Shown: positions 25,074-33,417 of the stretch, one piece after another | How positions within the stretch are numbered: position 1 is the first letter of the stretch | Layout: every line of letters begins with the position of its first letter | Origin: Lysinibacillus xylanilyticus | GTDB lineage: Bacteria; Bacillota; Bacilli; Bacillales_A; Planococcaceae | Assembly (NCBI RefSeq): GCF_001183605.1 | Contig: NZ_LFXJ01000011.1 | Span: forward strand, 65,364 to 129,363 | Length of the DNA: 64,000 bases | Direction of reading: 5' to 3' | Translations under genes and position numbers: made by a program | Notes under the pieces: generated by a model | Told to the model about the DNA's origin: nothing | Databases searched by the model: none | The model's input: the letters and a program-made list of their open reading frames with translations, nothing else

Positions 25074-25760
25074 AATAAATAATATACCGACAAGTAGCAC
25101 TCCACATAAAAATAAGGCTGCAGTTGATACAAGTAGCTCATCAAAACCATTATGTAATGCGACCCCAATATAGGACCAGATAAATACACTTGGGTAGATA
25201 ATATCGAAATAATGGAATCTAATATGTAGCGCTAATATTGCTCCCATTGTCAGTAAAATAACTGCCCAAAGTGGATCACTAAGGCCTAGACCATTCCATT
25301 GATAAGATGTTAGCGTAAAGCTTACATTTGTCATCAGGCTAAATGTAATCCATGCTAAATAAACCGAGAAGGGCATACGACCTGTGAGTGAATTATTGCT
25401 AAGAGGGTACGTTTTGTACAACTTAAATAAATACAGTACTAAAACAAACGTACTGATAATTGACATGATAAATAGTTCGTGATGCCAAATAACAATTGCT
25501 ATCGCCTGCATGATACATATACTACTAAAGAGAACAGTCTGTTTGATAGATGTCTTAATTAGATTCATGACTAACCAATAACCAAGTAACATGTAAACCA
25601 CAATCCAAATCATATAACTAACATTAAACGGTGCAAATATTACTGGAAAACGATTTAAGATCTCTAAAAAAGAATGATCGTTTATTTTCATGAAATAGGA
25701 TGAAAAGGTTAGGATGAGTGAGACAATAAAAGTTATTGTCATCAAAAAAAATCGAGGCAT
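25047..25760 (-). CDS. TspO/MBR-like tryptophan-rich membrane protein
   Basis: 237 residues with about seven membrane segments. The patterns FAPFNVSYMIWIVVYMLLGY, RMPFSVYLAWITFSLMTNVS and GLSDPLWAVILLT resemble the longer Bacillus relatives of the tryptophan-rich sensory (TspO/MBR) family. The ligand is unknown. GGGAGAGG precedes the ATG. It converges on map and shares its terminator. Confidence 0.7.
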   Translation of the reverse strand: MPRFFLMTITFIVSLILTFSSYFMKINDHSFLEILNRFPVIFAPFNVSYMIWIVVYMLLGYWLVMNLIKTSIKQTVLFSSICIMQAIAIVIWHHELFIMSIISTFVLVLYLFKLYKTYPLSNNSLTGRMPFSVYLAWITFSLMTNVSFTLTSYQWNGLGLSDPLWAVILLTMGAILALHIRFHYFDIIYPSVFIWSYIGVALHNGFDELLVSTAALFLCGVLLVGILFIKKNPANQK

Positions 25761-25962
25761 GTTTTCCTCTCCCTTCGTGTTAAATTGTATAGGGAAAAGA
25801 CAAATAAGTATAGGACTGTAATATTATATTTTCATTATAACGGAAATTCCCTACAATGTATCGCGTTGTTTCGTTAAAAATATCTACAATTTACCATTTG
25901 AATAGGCATTCATATATTTCTTTAGTACAATGAGAATATTCAAAGTAAGGAGTGAAGTTTTA

Positions 25963-26793
25963 ATGACTCAAAATTTAAACGATCTAGATTTATCAGTTAA
26001 ACTGGATAAGAAGTTGTATAAAAAGAAGTTAAAAGTACTCCAATATGAAATGTTAAATGCTCAACAGTTTTTATTAAACAATAAGATTGGGCTAATTCTA
26101 GTATTTGAAGGTATGGATGCTGCAGGTAAGGGTGGCGCTATTAAGCGTCTAATTGAACGTGCTGATCCACGTGGCTATGTCGTACACCCAATTTCAGCAC
26201 CTCAGCCTCATGAACTACGCTACAATTATTTACAACGTTTTTGGCGAAAGCTGCCACAGCATGGGCAAATCGCTATTTTTGATCGCTCATGGTATGGTCG
26301 TGTATTAGTTGAGCGTATTGAAGGATTTGCAAAGAATGAAGAGTGGTCTCGTGCATACGAAGAAATTAATAATTTTGAAAAGAATTTAACAGCAGGAGAT
26401 TATATTGTCATTAAGTTTTGGCTTCAAGTATCTGATGAGGAGCAGCTTAACCGTTTTAATGAACGTGAAGAGGATCCATATAAGTCTTGGAAGCTAACAG
26501 ATGAAGACTGGCGAAACCGTGAAAAAACACCTCAGTATATAGAAGCTGCCAATGAAATGTTTGAGAAGACCGATAAGAAAAGTGCTCCATGGGTTCTAAT
26601 ACCAGGAGACGATAAAAAATATGCTCGTGTACAGGTGCTGCAAGAAACACTAGCACATATTGAACGTGAGGCAAAAAAACGTGGCCTACATTTAACTAAT
26701 ATATTAGACACAGAGCATCTAGAAGATGCTGAATCGTCTAGCCTTGAATTGCTAGAGGAAAAGCCTAAAAAACAAAAACAAAAAATGAAATAA
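25963..26793 (+). CDS. Polyphosphate kinase 2 family protein
   Basis: 276 residues. Walker A at residues 50-57 (GMDAAGKGG), Walker B in IAIFDRSWYGRVL, and a lid module LTDEDWRNREK. PPK2 enzymes move phosphate between polyphosphate and nucleotides, often to make ADP or GTP from polyphosphate. The Lys-rich C-terminus (PKKQKQKMK) may be an extension. The ATG at 25963 follows AAGGAGTGA; 11 upstream in-frame codons are rejected. Confidence 0.9.
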   Translation: MTQNLNDLDLSVKLDKKLYKKKLKVLQYEMLNAQQFLLNNKIGLILVFEGMDAAGKGGAIKRLIERADPRGYVVHPISAPQPHELRYNYLQRFWRKLPQHGQIAIFDRSWYGRVLVERIEGFAKNEEWSRAYEEINNFEKNLTAGDYIVIKFWLQVSDEEQLNRFNEREEDPYKSWKLTDEDWRNREKTPQYIEAANEMFEKTDKKSAPWVLIPGDDKKYARVQVLQETLAHIEREAKKRGLHLTNILDTEHLEDAESSSLELLEEKPKKQKQKMK

Positions 26794-26801
26794 TGTTATG
26801 G

Positions 26802-26851
26802 ATGCTGTAACAACAAGACGAGATGTTTTAGTTGTAGCAGCATCTTTTTTT
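26802..26851 (+). terminator. Terminator of the PPK2 gene
   Basis: GATGCTG and ACAAC pair with GTTGT and CAGCATC, followed by seven T. Confidence 0.85.
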
Positions 26852-26860
26852 ACATACAAT

Positions 26861-27436
26861 AAAGTAAAACTTCAATCAGTGGGTTATTTTCCCACTGATT
26901 GTTAGTTGAACCAATCGGGCTATTACGGTCAGTTAATCGTCAACTATGTCGACTGAAATCTCCGTTTAAAACTGGGAGAGACATTTACTGACCGTTAAAG
27001 CGGGATAAAGTAAAACTTCAATCAGTGGGTTATTCTCCCACTGATTGTTAGTTGAACCAATCGGGCTATTACGGTCAGTTAATCGTCAACTATGTCGACT
27101 GAAATCTCCGTTTAAAACTGGGAGAGACATTTACTGACCGTTAAAGCGGGATAAAGTAAAACTTCAATCAGTGGGTTATTCTCCCACTGATTGTTAGTTG
27201 AACCAATCGGGCTATTACGGTCAGTTAATCGTCAACTATGTCGACTGAAATCTCCGTTTAAAACTGGGAGAGACATTTACTGACCGTTAAAGCGGGATAA
27301 AGTAAAACTTCAATCAGTGGGTTATTCTCCCACTGATTGTTAGTTGAACCAATCGGGCTTTTACGGTCAGTTAATCGTCAACTATGTCGACTGAAATCTC
27401 CATTTAAAACTGGGAGAGACATTTACTAACCGTTAG
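26861..27436. repeat. Tandem array of four 146-bp units
   Basis: Units begin at 26861, 27007, 27153 and 27299. The first three are almost identical; the fourth has several changes and a broken end. Each unit can form a 10-bp hairpin (AATCAGTGGG / CCCACTGATT) and a larger one closed by ACGGTCAGT / ACTGACCGT, with TCTCC / GGAGA inside. No reading frame spans it. It lies directly after the PPK2 terminator. Confidence 0.95.
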
Positions 27437-27566
27437 CCATTAGTGGTGGTTTCATCCATTGATAAAATGAACTCAGGCATTAAAAACGTATTGACAATTA
27501 TCGGAAGGTTAGTGTGGGAAAATGGTGCTTAAAATTTGGAGATTATTGAGGAAAAAGGGTGAAAAT

Positions 27567-28109
27567 GTGGTATCAATTCAAGGAGGAAAATGCTACATTC
27601 GCACATTTTATGAAAAAGATGCACAAAGTTTAACCGATCTCGTAATTCGCAATAAATACTTTTGGTCTACATATGAACCGTTACAACGACCGGAATATTA
27701 TACAATTAATGCTCAATATAAAAAAATTCAAGAAAGCTTATACTTAATGGATTCGAAGAGGGAATTTACATTTGGTATTTTTGAGCCGGATACAAATAAT
27801 CTAATAGGACATATTGCTCTTTATTCAGTAAAACGTTTACCGTATTCCAGTGCGTTTGTTGGCTATGCGATGGATGAAATTTATATTGGAAAAGGGATTG
27901 TCACAGAAGCAGTTAATATGGTCGTGCAATTTGCGTTCGAGCAAGTAGGCTTACATCGAGTAGAGGCTTATGTTTCAACACAGAATAATCCGTCTATCCG
28001 AGTCTTAGAAAAGGCTGGATTTCAGCGTGAGGGTCTTTTGAGAAAGCTGCTGTACATTAATGGTAATTGGGTGGATCACTATATGTATGCACGTTTAGAG
28101 GGTCAATAA
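27567..28109 (+). CDS. GNAT N-acetyltransferase, RimJ/RimL type
   Basis: About 180 residues. It has an N-terminal IRTF strand, FGIFEPDTNNLIGHIAL, the acetyl-CoA region YAMDEIYIGKGIVTEAV, and NNPSIRVLEKAGFQREG, all typical of the RimJ/L group that acetylates N-termini of ribosomal or other proteins. The GTG at 27567 lies five bases after AAAGGGTG. The frame extends to an ATG at 27522 with a poorer SD. Confidence 0.88.
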   Translation: MVSIQGGKCYIRTFYEKDAQSLTDLVIRNKYFWSTYEPLQRPEYYTINAQYKKIQESLYLMDSKREFTFGIFEPDTNNLIGHIALYSVKRLPYSSAFVGYAMDEIYIGKGIVTEAVNMVVQFAFEQVGLHRVEAYVSTQNNPSIRVLEKAGFQREGLLRKLLYINGNWVDHYMYARLEGQ

Positions 28110-28113
28110 AAAG

Positions 28114-28152
28114 AAGCGTCTATCTTTCGGTGTTTGAAGGATAGACGCTTTT
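28114..28152. terminator. Bidirectional terminator, GNAT / carbonic anhydrase
   Basis: Perfect 11-bp stem AAGCGTCTATC / GATAGACGCTT with a T-run on the plus side and an A-run before it. Confidence 0.9.
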
Positions 28153-28156
28153 TTTA

Positions 28157-28720
28157 CTATTGTTTGCTACCGTCTATGATTAAATCAAGGCGACCTGTAT
28201 TTGGATCAATCACTAATCCATGAACAGGCACGTCTTTAACCATTAACGGGTGATTACGAATTGTATCGACGCTTTTCTTTACACTCGTTGATACGTCACC
28301 AAAGCCACGTAAAAACTCTTTTAAATCAAAACCTGAATATTCTATCGTGTCGATAGTTTCAGGGGTAATCCCTCTAGCAACCATTTTCTTTAACATTGCT
28401 TCTGGATCAACTGCACTCATACCGCAGTCGTAATGTCCAACAACATACACCTCATCTGCTTGTAGTTCATAAACAGCTACAAGTAAACTACGCATAATTG
28501 CACCAAAAGGGTGACTAACTAATGCCCCAGCACTTTTAACGATCTTAACGTCGCCATTACGCAAATTCATAGCTTTAGGTAATAGCTCTACAAGTCGAGT
28601 ATCCATACAAGATAACACAACGATGCGCTTATCAGGATACTTTGTTGTAATAAAAGGCTCATATTTTTTTTCTTGAACGAAATCTTCATTAAAATTAAGA
28701 ATATCTTGTAACATTGTCAT
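28157..28720 (-). CDS. Beta-class carbonic anhydrase
   Basis: 187 residues. Zinc ligands lie in SCMDTRL (Cys, with the Asp-Arg pair) and VVGHYDCGM (His and Cys). It interconverts CO2 and bicarbonate in the cytoplasm. Its compact form resembles the YtiB/YvdA-like Bacillus proteins. GGGAG lies nine bases before the ATG. Confidence 0.93.
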   Translation of the reverse strand: MTMLQDILNFNEDFVQEKKYEPFITTKYPDKRIVVLSCMDTRLVELLPKAMNLRNGDVKIVKSAGALVSHPFGAIMRSLLVAVYELQADEVYVVGHYDCGMSAVDPEAMLKKMVARGITPETIDTIEYSGFDLKEFLRGFGDVSTSVKKSVDTIRNHPLMVKDVPVHGLVIDPNTGRLDLIIDGSKQ

Positions 28721-28855
28721 GAAAAATTGCTCCCTTCCTTACAGGAATTATTTTAGAGCAAAACTATAAATATGCAAATAATAATGACAATATTCACGCA
28801 ATTTTTTAGAAAAAAAAAGAAGTTTAGTAATTTATTTAGCGAATCAAAATAATAA

Positions 28856-28880
28856 AAAATCCGCGACATCCGCCGGAAGA
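28856..28880. repeat. Family B fragment
   Basis: A short GACATCCGCCGGA remnant of the family B block. Confidence 0.5.
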
Positions 28881-28883
28881 TAA

Positions 28884-28916
28884 ATAAAAAAACAGCTACT
28901 TAATGTAGCTGTTTTC
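28884..28916 (-). terminator. Terminator of the 44-codon gene
   Basis: Stem ACAGCTAC / GTAGCTGT followed on the minus strand by seven T. Confidence 0.85.
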
Positions 28917-28923
28917 AATGAAA

Positions 28924-29058
28924 TTAAAATTTTTCGTGTGGTTTTGGATCTACAGTTACTGAAGACTTAGAATCTAAACCAACTTGTAGGTAGTGGATGA
29001 AGAATGCCAAAGAAATTAGTAAAACGGCTGAAAAACCTAGTACAGTCGTAATGAACAT
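28924..29058 (-). CDS. Small single-pass membrane protein, 44 aa
   Basis: It starts at ATG 29058 after GAGAGGAG. One hydrophobic segment (TTVLGFSAVLLISLAFF) near the N-terminus is followed by a short polar tail (SSVTVDPKPHEKF). A matching terminator sits just downstream, so it is very likely transcribed alone. I do not recognise the family; such proteins often attach to larger membrane complexes. Confidence 0.7.
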   Translation of the reverse strand: MFITTVLGFSAVLLISLAFFIHYLQVGLDSKSSVTVDPKPHEKF

Positions 29059-29236
29059 AATAAAAGCTCCTCTCTACTAAAATGATCTACAATATTATCT
29101 AAAGTAATTATACAATAGGTTACTAGGAAAATCTAAGGAGAATTTATGACATCCATAACATACCTAGTCTAGACTAATATTAGTAGGGATAAATTACTTG
29201 AAATCCCCAGTTAACAAAACGGGGAATCGAATCTTT

Positions 29237-29344
29237 TTACCTATTTGTAGTAGTATTTGCTATATTCATTTGCCTAGGAGTAATCATAAAGTAATGTACA
29301 GAGTTTTGACTTAGTCCATTCTTTAATAGCTCTTCAATGAACAT
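29237..29344 (-). CDS. Possible 35-codon small protein
   Basis: ATG at 29344 with a strong SD (GAGGAGGAAGGAG). The product begins MFIEELLKNGLSQNSVHYF and ends NIANTTTNR. I see no known motif. The SD is the main support; there is no clear terminator. Confidence 0.4.
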   Translation of the reverse strand: MFIEELLKNGLSQNSVHYFMITPRQMNIANTTTNR

Positions 29345-29474
29345 CTCCTTCCTCCTCAAAAAACAAAACGTTATAGGCAATCCCCTCGAAAATGTTTAGA
29401 GACATTTTCATCAAATAATATATTGAAGAATAATAAATAAGATTGTGAAATAGATGATTGGTGTGGTACTAATG

Positions 29475-29585
29475 CTATTTTACCAAGATAATGCGTACTT
29501 CCTCTTTTAAAATAAGTGACCTTAAAATTTCTTGTTCTTCTTGCTTATTCTCAACATCAACAATTTCCCCGTTTTTAAATGTAAT
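29475..29585 (-). pseudogene. Startless coding-like fragment
   Basis: On the minus strand 37 codons read as FKNGEIVDVENKQEEQEILR followed by LILKEEVRIILVK and a stop, which looks protein-like. An in-frame TAA stands just upstream, with no ATG, GTG or TTG between. It may be a relic or use an unusual start. Confidence 0.3.
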
Positions 29586-29952
29586 TTAACTTATTATAGT
29601 GAATGTTTTTACCGTTTTTATATGGTATTTTAGTAATTATCTGAACTGGTTTTATTTATTGGTCGAATTGCTTATATGAATGCGTGGATCTTTTTGGATA
29701 ATTAATCCTAATTCTATGACTAGTCCAGTAAATTTTAGTAATTTTGTGTCGAAAAATAATAACAAATTCTTAAGTTTTTTCAAATGAAGACAATTTAGTG
29801 TATTATTCTTAATTCAATATAATCAAATATGGTCGAAAAGTGCATAAAAAGTATTTATTACATCGAAAAAAATGTGAAATAAATTTATACTATATTAAAA
29901 TTATGGAAAAAAGGACGAAATAATACTTAATAGGAGATTTGGAGGTTCTAGA
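29586..29952. other. AT-rich gap before motA
   Basis: I see no gene, no repeat-family member and no clear riboswitch here. It should hold the motAB promoter, for example near the TATACTATATT at about 29887, but no confident -35/-10 pair or sigma-D site can be named. Confidence 0.5.
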
Positions 29953-30756
29953 ATGGATATATCGTCGATTGTAGGGTTAATTGTTGCGCTAGTAGCGCTA
30001 TTAACAGGAATGGTTCTAAAGGGTGTAAGTTTAAGTGCGTTTTATAACCCAGCTGCCATTCTAATTATCATCTTCGGTACAATTTCCGCAGTAACAATTG
30101 CCTTCCCAATGAAGGAGTTAAAGCGTGTACCAAAGCTATTTAAAATTCTTTTTAAAGAAACAAAATTAGCAGATGATATTGAGATTATTAAGATGTTTTC
30201 ACAATGGGCTGATTTAGCTCGCCGTGAAGGGCTATTAGCGCTTGAAAGTAAGGCTTCAGAGATTGAAGACCCGTTTTTAAAAAATGGACTTACTTTAGCA
30301 ATTGATGGTCAGAATGCAGACTATATTCGTGATGTCCTAACGGAAGAAGTTGAAGCGATGGAAGAACGTCATGCTAGTGGTTCTGCAATTTTTACACAAG
30401 CTGGTACATATGCCCCAACTTTAGGGGTACTTGGTGCGGTAGTAGGATTAATCGCTGCATTAGCAGATATGAATGACATAGAAAAGCTAGGACATGCTAT
30501 TTCAGCTGCTTTCATGGCTACATTATTAGGTATTTTTACTGGTTATGTTCTATGGCATCCGTTTGCGAATAAATTAAAACGTAAATCAGCTATCGAAGTT
30601 AAGCAAAAAAGAATGATGATTGAAGGCATCCTTTCTGTCTTAGAAGGGGAGGCTCCACGTGTTATTGAACAAAAATTATCTTCTTACTTAACAATGGAAG
30701 AACGTCGTCAAATTTCTGATGAAAGCGGGGCGGGCGGCCTTGGCAAAGAAAGCTAA
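29953..30756 (+). CDS. motA: Flagellar stator protein MotA
   Basis: 267 residues with four membrane segments: near residues 4-24 and 33-52, then a cytoplasmic loop, then TLGVLGAVVGLIAALADM and AAFMATLLGIFTGYVLW. It aligns closely in memory with B. subtilis MotA, including the loop RREGLLALE and the FTQAGTYAPTLGVLGAV signature. With MotB it forms the proton-driven stator. GGAGG precedes the ATG. It overlaps motB. Confidence 0.95.
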   Translation: MDISSIVGLIVALVALLTGMVLKGVSLSAFYNPAAILIIIFGTISAVTIAFPMKELKRVPKLFKILFKETKLADDIEIIKMFSQWADLARREGLLALESKASEIEDPFLKNGLTLAIDGQNADYIRDVLTEEVEAMEERHASGSAIFTQAGTYAPTLGVLGAVVGLIAALADMNDIEKLGHAISAAFMATLLGIFTGYVLWHPFANKLKRKSAIEVKQKRMMIEGILSVLEGEAPRVIEQKLSSYLTMEERRQISDESGAGGLGKES

Positions 30757-31510
30757 GAAAAAAAAGCATGATGAACATATCGATGAGTCTTGGTTAGTTC
30801 CGTATGCAGATATTTTAACACTGCTATTAGCTGTATTTATCATATTATTTGCATCCAGTTCAGTAGACCAAGAAAAGCTAGAGAGAATGTCCGCGGTGTT
30901 CAGTCAAGTATTTGATGGTGGTACAAGCTTTTTAGAGCAGCCTTCACCGATACAAAGTCCGAATGCAGAAAGTGACCAAACACCGCAAACGCAGCAAAAT
31001 TCGGCTTACTTGAAGGATCAGCAGGAGTTAGCTCAAATTAAAGATAGTGTTGATAATTTCATCGCTGTTCATGAGATGGAAGGTCAATTCGCAACAGCGA
31101 TGACTGATGAGGGGTTACTTGTTACAATTCGTGATAGTATTCTGTTTGATCCAGGGAAAGCAGTGATTAAACCAGAATATATTCCAATTGCTAAAGAGCT
31201 CGCTGGTGTATTAGTATCCGATCCAGCCCGAAATATTGTTATAACAGGACATACAGATAATGTTCCAGTAGGACCGAATTTTTCGTCAAACCTGGAGTTA
31301 TCATTAATGCGTGCTTCAAATTTCTATTTGGTTCTACTGAATAGTAATTCTAAATTAAAGTCTGAGAACTTTAGCGCTAAAGGTTATGGTGAAAATCGAG
31401 CTATTGCTCCGAATGACACGCCTGAGGGTCGTGCGAAAAACCGTCGTGTAGAAGTGTTAATACAACCACTTGTAACTGAGGATGGTTCTTCTGTAAAAAA
31501 TACAAAATAG
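30740..31510 (+). CDS. motB: Flagellar stator protein MotB
   Basis: About 256 residues: a basic N-terminus (MAKKAKKKKHDEHIDESW), one membrane helix with the proton-carrying Asp in VPYADILTLLLAVFI, a plug/linker region, and an OmpA-like peptidoglycan-binding domain (VITGHTDNVPVG, NRRVEVLI). TTG at 30740 matches the B. subtilis N-terminus MARKKKKK; an ATG at 30719 in frame would add seven residues and has no clear SD. The gene overlaps the end of motA. Confidence 0.93.
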   Translation: MAKKAKKKKHDEHIDESWLVPYADILTLLLAVFIILFASSSVDQEKLERMSAVFSQVFDGGTSFLEQPSPIQSPNAESDQTPQTQQNSAYLKDQQELAQIKDSVDNFIAVHEMEGQFATAMTDEGLLVTIRDSILFDPGKAVIKPEYIPIAKELAGVLVSDPARNIVITGHTDNVPVGPNFSSNLELSLMRASNFYLVLLNSNSKLKSENFSAKGYGENRAIAPNDTPEGRAKNRRVEVLIQPLVTEDGSSVKNTK

Positions 31511-31511
31511 A

Positions 31512-31563
31512 AAAAAGCTATTAGCAAACGGCTTTGGTGCCCAATTGCTAATAGCTTTTTTTA
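31512..31563 (+). terminator. Terminator of motAB
   Basis: Perfect 16-bp stem AAAAAGCTATTAGCAA / TTGCTAATAGCTTTTT followed by more T. Confidence 0.95.
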
Positions 31564-31574
31564 CAAAATCCTTT

Positions 31575-31796
31575 TTATTTACGTAAAGCTCCTAATTCAG
31601 CAACGATAGCTTGCATCTCGCTTGGGCTAAAAGTATCGCGCTTCATGATCATTTCGTATAAATAGACTAGATCTTCGTAATTAGCTTCATCAAAATTTTC
31701 CGATTTCATCGCATCAACATTAACCATGCGAAGCTTGTCTTTCATTTGATCAATCATATAAATAACGTTTTCTTTTGACGGTACTGATAAATCCAT
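31575..31796 (-). CDS. yfkK: DUF1128 family protein (YfkK-like)
   Basis: 73 residues. The pattern [38 protein letters not shown], and [18 protein letters not shown] matches YfkK/DUF1128, a small helical protein of unknown role. The ATG at 31796 follows AAAGGTAGG; the upstream frame to 31862 is not supported. It neighbours the YtxH-like and YihY-like genes, recalling the yfkK-yfkH area of B. subtilis. Confidence 0.85.
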   Translation of the reverse strand: MDLSVPSKENVIYMIDQMKDKLRMVNVDAMKSENFDEANYEDLVYLYEMIMKRDTFSPSEMQAIVAELGALRK

Positions 31797-31932
31797 TATT
31801 TTAAACCTACCTTTCGTAATCCTCGAAAATATCATTTCATTGAATAAAAAAAATGTCAACACTGTATTTCGTCATTGCTTTAAAAATAAACTGTTATTGG
31901 GTAGAATAAGGGCAGAAGTAGTTTAATTATGG

Positions 31933-32020
31933 TTCATCACCATAACGTGTGGTTGATTTCCGTTCCGACTTATTTATGGCATACGTTTTAACAAAATCAT
32001 TCCTAACTTTTGGAGATGAA
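31933..32020. repeat. Family A element, short copy (about 88 bp)
   Basis: It starts TTCATCACCATAACG with GTTGATTTCCGTTCCGACT and ends GTTTTAACAAAATC, ACTTTTGGAGATGAA. The centre with 36-bp sub-repeats is absent. Confidence 0.75.
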
Positions 32021-32070
32021 TCTTAATTATCTTAAAGGAATATACAATTACCAAGCAGGGGGTATTTAAT

Positions 32071-32397
32071 ATGGGACGAAGTAAATTATTAGCATCTATC
32101 GTAGTTGGTGCCACAGTTGGTGCTGCATTAAGTATGTTTGACCGTGTGACACGTGAGAAAACAATAGCTTCAACGAAAAATATGAAAGAAGCAATATCTT
32201 ATTATTCAGCCAATCGGGAGGAATTACAAGTACTGGTTGAAGAAAAAGTATTGGCGGCTAAAGTGCTATGTGAAAATGTTTCAGAAAATGTCAATTCAAT
32301 CATTGATAAAGTTGATGAATTTAAAGAATTACCTTCCACAATCGAAGGCATGATTAAAGATACGAAATCTGCCTTTTCTTTGCCTGATAAAGAATAG
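32071..32397 (+). CDS. YtxH-like small membrane-anchored protein
   Basis: 108 residues. A glycine/alanine-rich N-terminal hydrophobic segment (LASIVVGATVGAALSMF) is followed by a long charged helix, as in YtxH-domain proteins, some of which are stress-linked. The role is unknown. GGGGGT precedes the ATG. It lies 23 bases before the YihY-like gene, so the two are probably co-transcribed. Confidence 0.65.
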   Translation: MGRSKLLASIVVGATVGAALSMFDRVTREKTIASTKNMKEAISYYSANREELQVLVEEKVLAAKVLCENVSENVNSIIDKVDEFKELPSTIEGMIKDTKSAFSLPDKE

Positions 32398-32420
32398 TTG
32401 TCGTACAGGAGGGAATTTGT

Positions 32421-33359
32421 ATGGAAAAGAAAAAAGCATCGATACATACAGCTGTCGGTGTGGTGAAATCATTTGTCTCGCCAGACGAAGACACTGTAGA
32501 TGTGATGACATCAAGAGGCTTTATGCAAGATTTAATACTACGCTTCCGGCGAGTGGACATATCAGCTCTTGCAGCGCAATTGGCTTATTTCTTTTTACTG
32601 TCTTTTTTCCCACTATTAATTTTTCTAGTTACATTACTACCGTATTTGAATTTAAAGTCGACGCAAGTGTATTCATTTCTAGTGAATATTATGCCGGACG
32701 AGGTATATAGGCTTATTGAAGATACATTAGATGAAATTTTAACAAACCGAAATAGTAGTTTATTATCCGTCGGGATACTTGGGACAATTTGGTCTGCTTC
32801 CAAAGGAATTAATGCATTGATTAGAGCCTTGAATAAGGCCTATGATACAGAAACTAGAGGCAGTATTTTAGATCGAGGGTTATCCCTTGTTTTCACCTTG
32901 GCATTTGTAGTTGTTATTGTTGTTGCTCTACTTTTACCGATTTTTGGGCAACAGGTAGGGCATTTCTTATTTTCGATTGTTGGCATTGAGGAGCAATTTG
33001 AAATAATCTGGTATAGAATGCGCTGGTCGATACCACCTCTACTTATTTTTATTGTTTTAATGGGGATATATAGATTTGTTCCAAATACAAATCCTCGTTT
33101 GAAATTAATGGGAGTTTGGCCAGGGGCATTGTTTTCAACTCTTGTCTGGCTGGCAGTAACGTATGCTTTCTCTTTCTATATTAATAATTTCGCGAATTAT
33201 TCCTCTACATATGGCAGTATTGGTGGCGTGATTATTTTAATGCTTTGGCTATATTTCACAGGGATTATATTAATTTTTGGCGGTATTTTAAACGCAACGA
33301 TGCAGAAAAAAGTATTGCAAAAAGAACTTATGAAGCAGAAGACACTAACGAAAAGTTAG
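32421..33359 (+). CDS. yfkH: YihY/BrkB-family membrane protein (YfkH-like)
   Basis: 312 residues with about six membrane segments. Family signatures: SALAAQLAYFFLLSFFPLLIFLV, WSASKGINALIRALNKAY, LMGVWPGALFSTLVWL and YGSIGGVIILMLWLYFTG. The family is often misnamed RNase BN; its function is unsettled. AGGAGGG precedes the ATG. Confidence 0.92.
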   Translation: MEKKKASIHTAVGVVKSFVSPDEDTVDVMTSRGFMQDLILRFRRVDISALAAQLAYFFLLSFFPLLIFLVTLLPYLNLKSTQVYSFLVNIMPDEVYRLIEDTLDEILTNRNSSLLSVGILGTIWSASKGINALIRALNKAYDTETRGSILDRGLSLVFTLAFVVVIVVALLLPIFGQQVGHFLFSIVGIEEQFEIIWYRMRWSIPPLLIFIVLMGIYRFVPNTNPRLKLMGVWPGALFSTLVWLAVTYAFSFYINNFANYSSTYGSIGGVIILMLWLYFTGIILIFGGILNATMQKKVLQKELMKQKTLTKS

Positions 33360-33369
33360 GAATATTGAA

Positions 33370-33417
33370 AAGAACAGCCTCGTTATCACGTTATGTGATA
33401 CGAGGCTGTTTGTTTTA
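33370..33417. terminator. Bidirectional terminator, YihY / PfeT
   Basis: Long stem AACAGCCTCGT(T)ATCAC / GTGATACGAGGCTGTT, followed by TGTTTT. Confidence 0.9.

Noticed and set aside
29136..29175. Eight-codon frame after AAGGAG
   Set aside because: Too short to support as a gene; no neighbouring element needs it.
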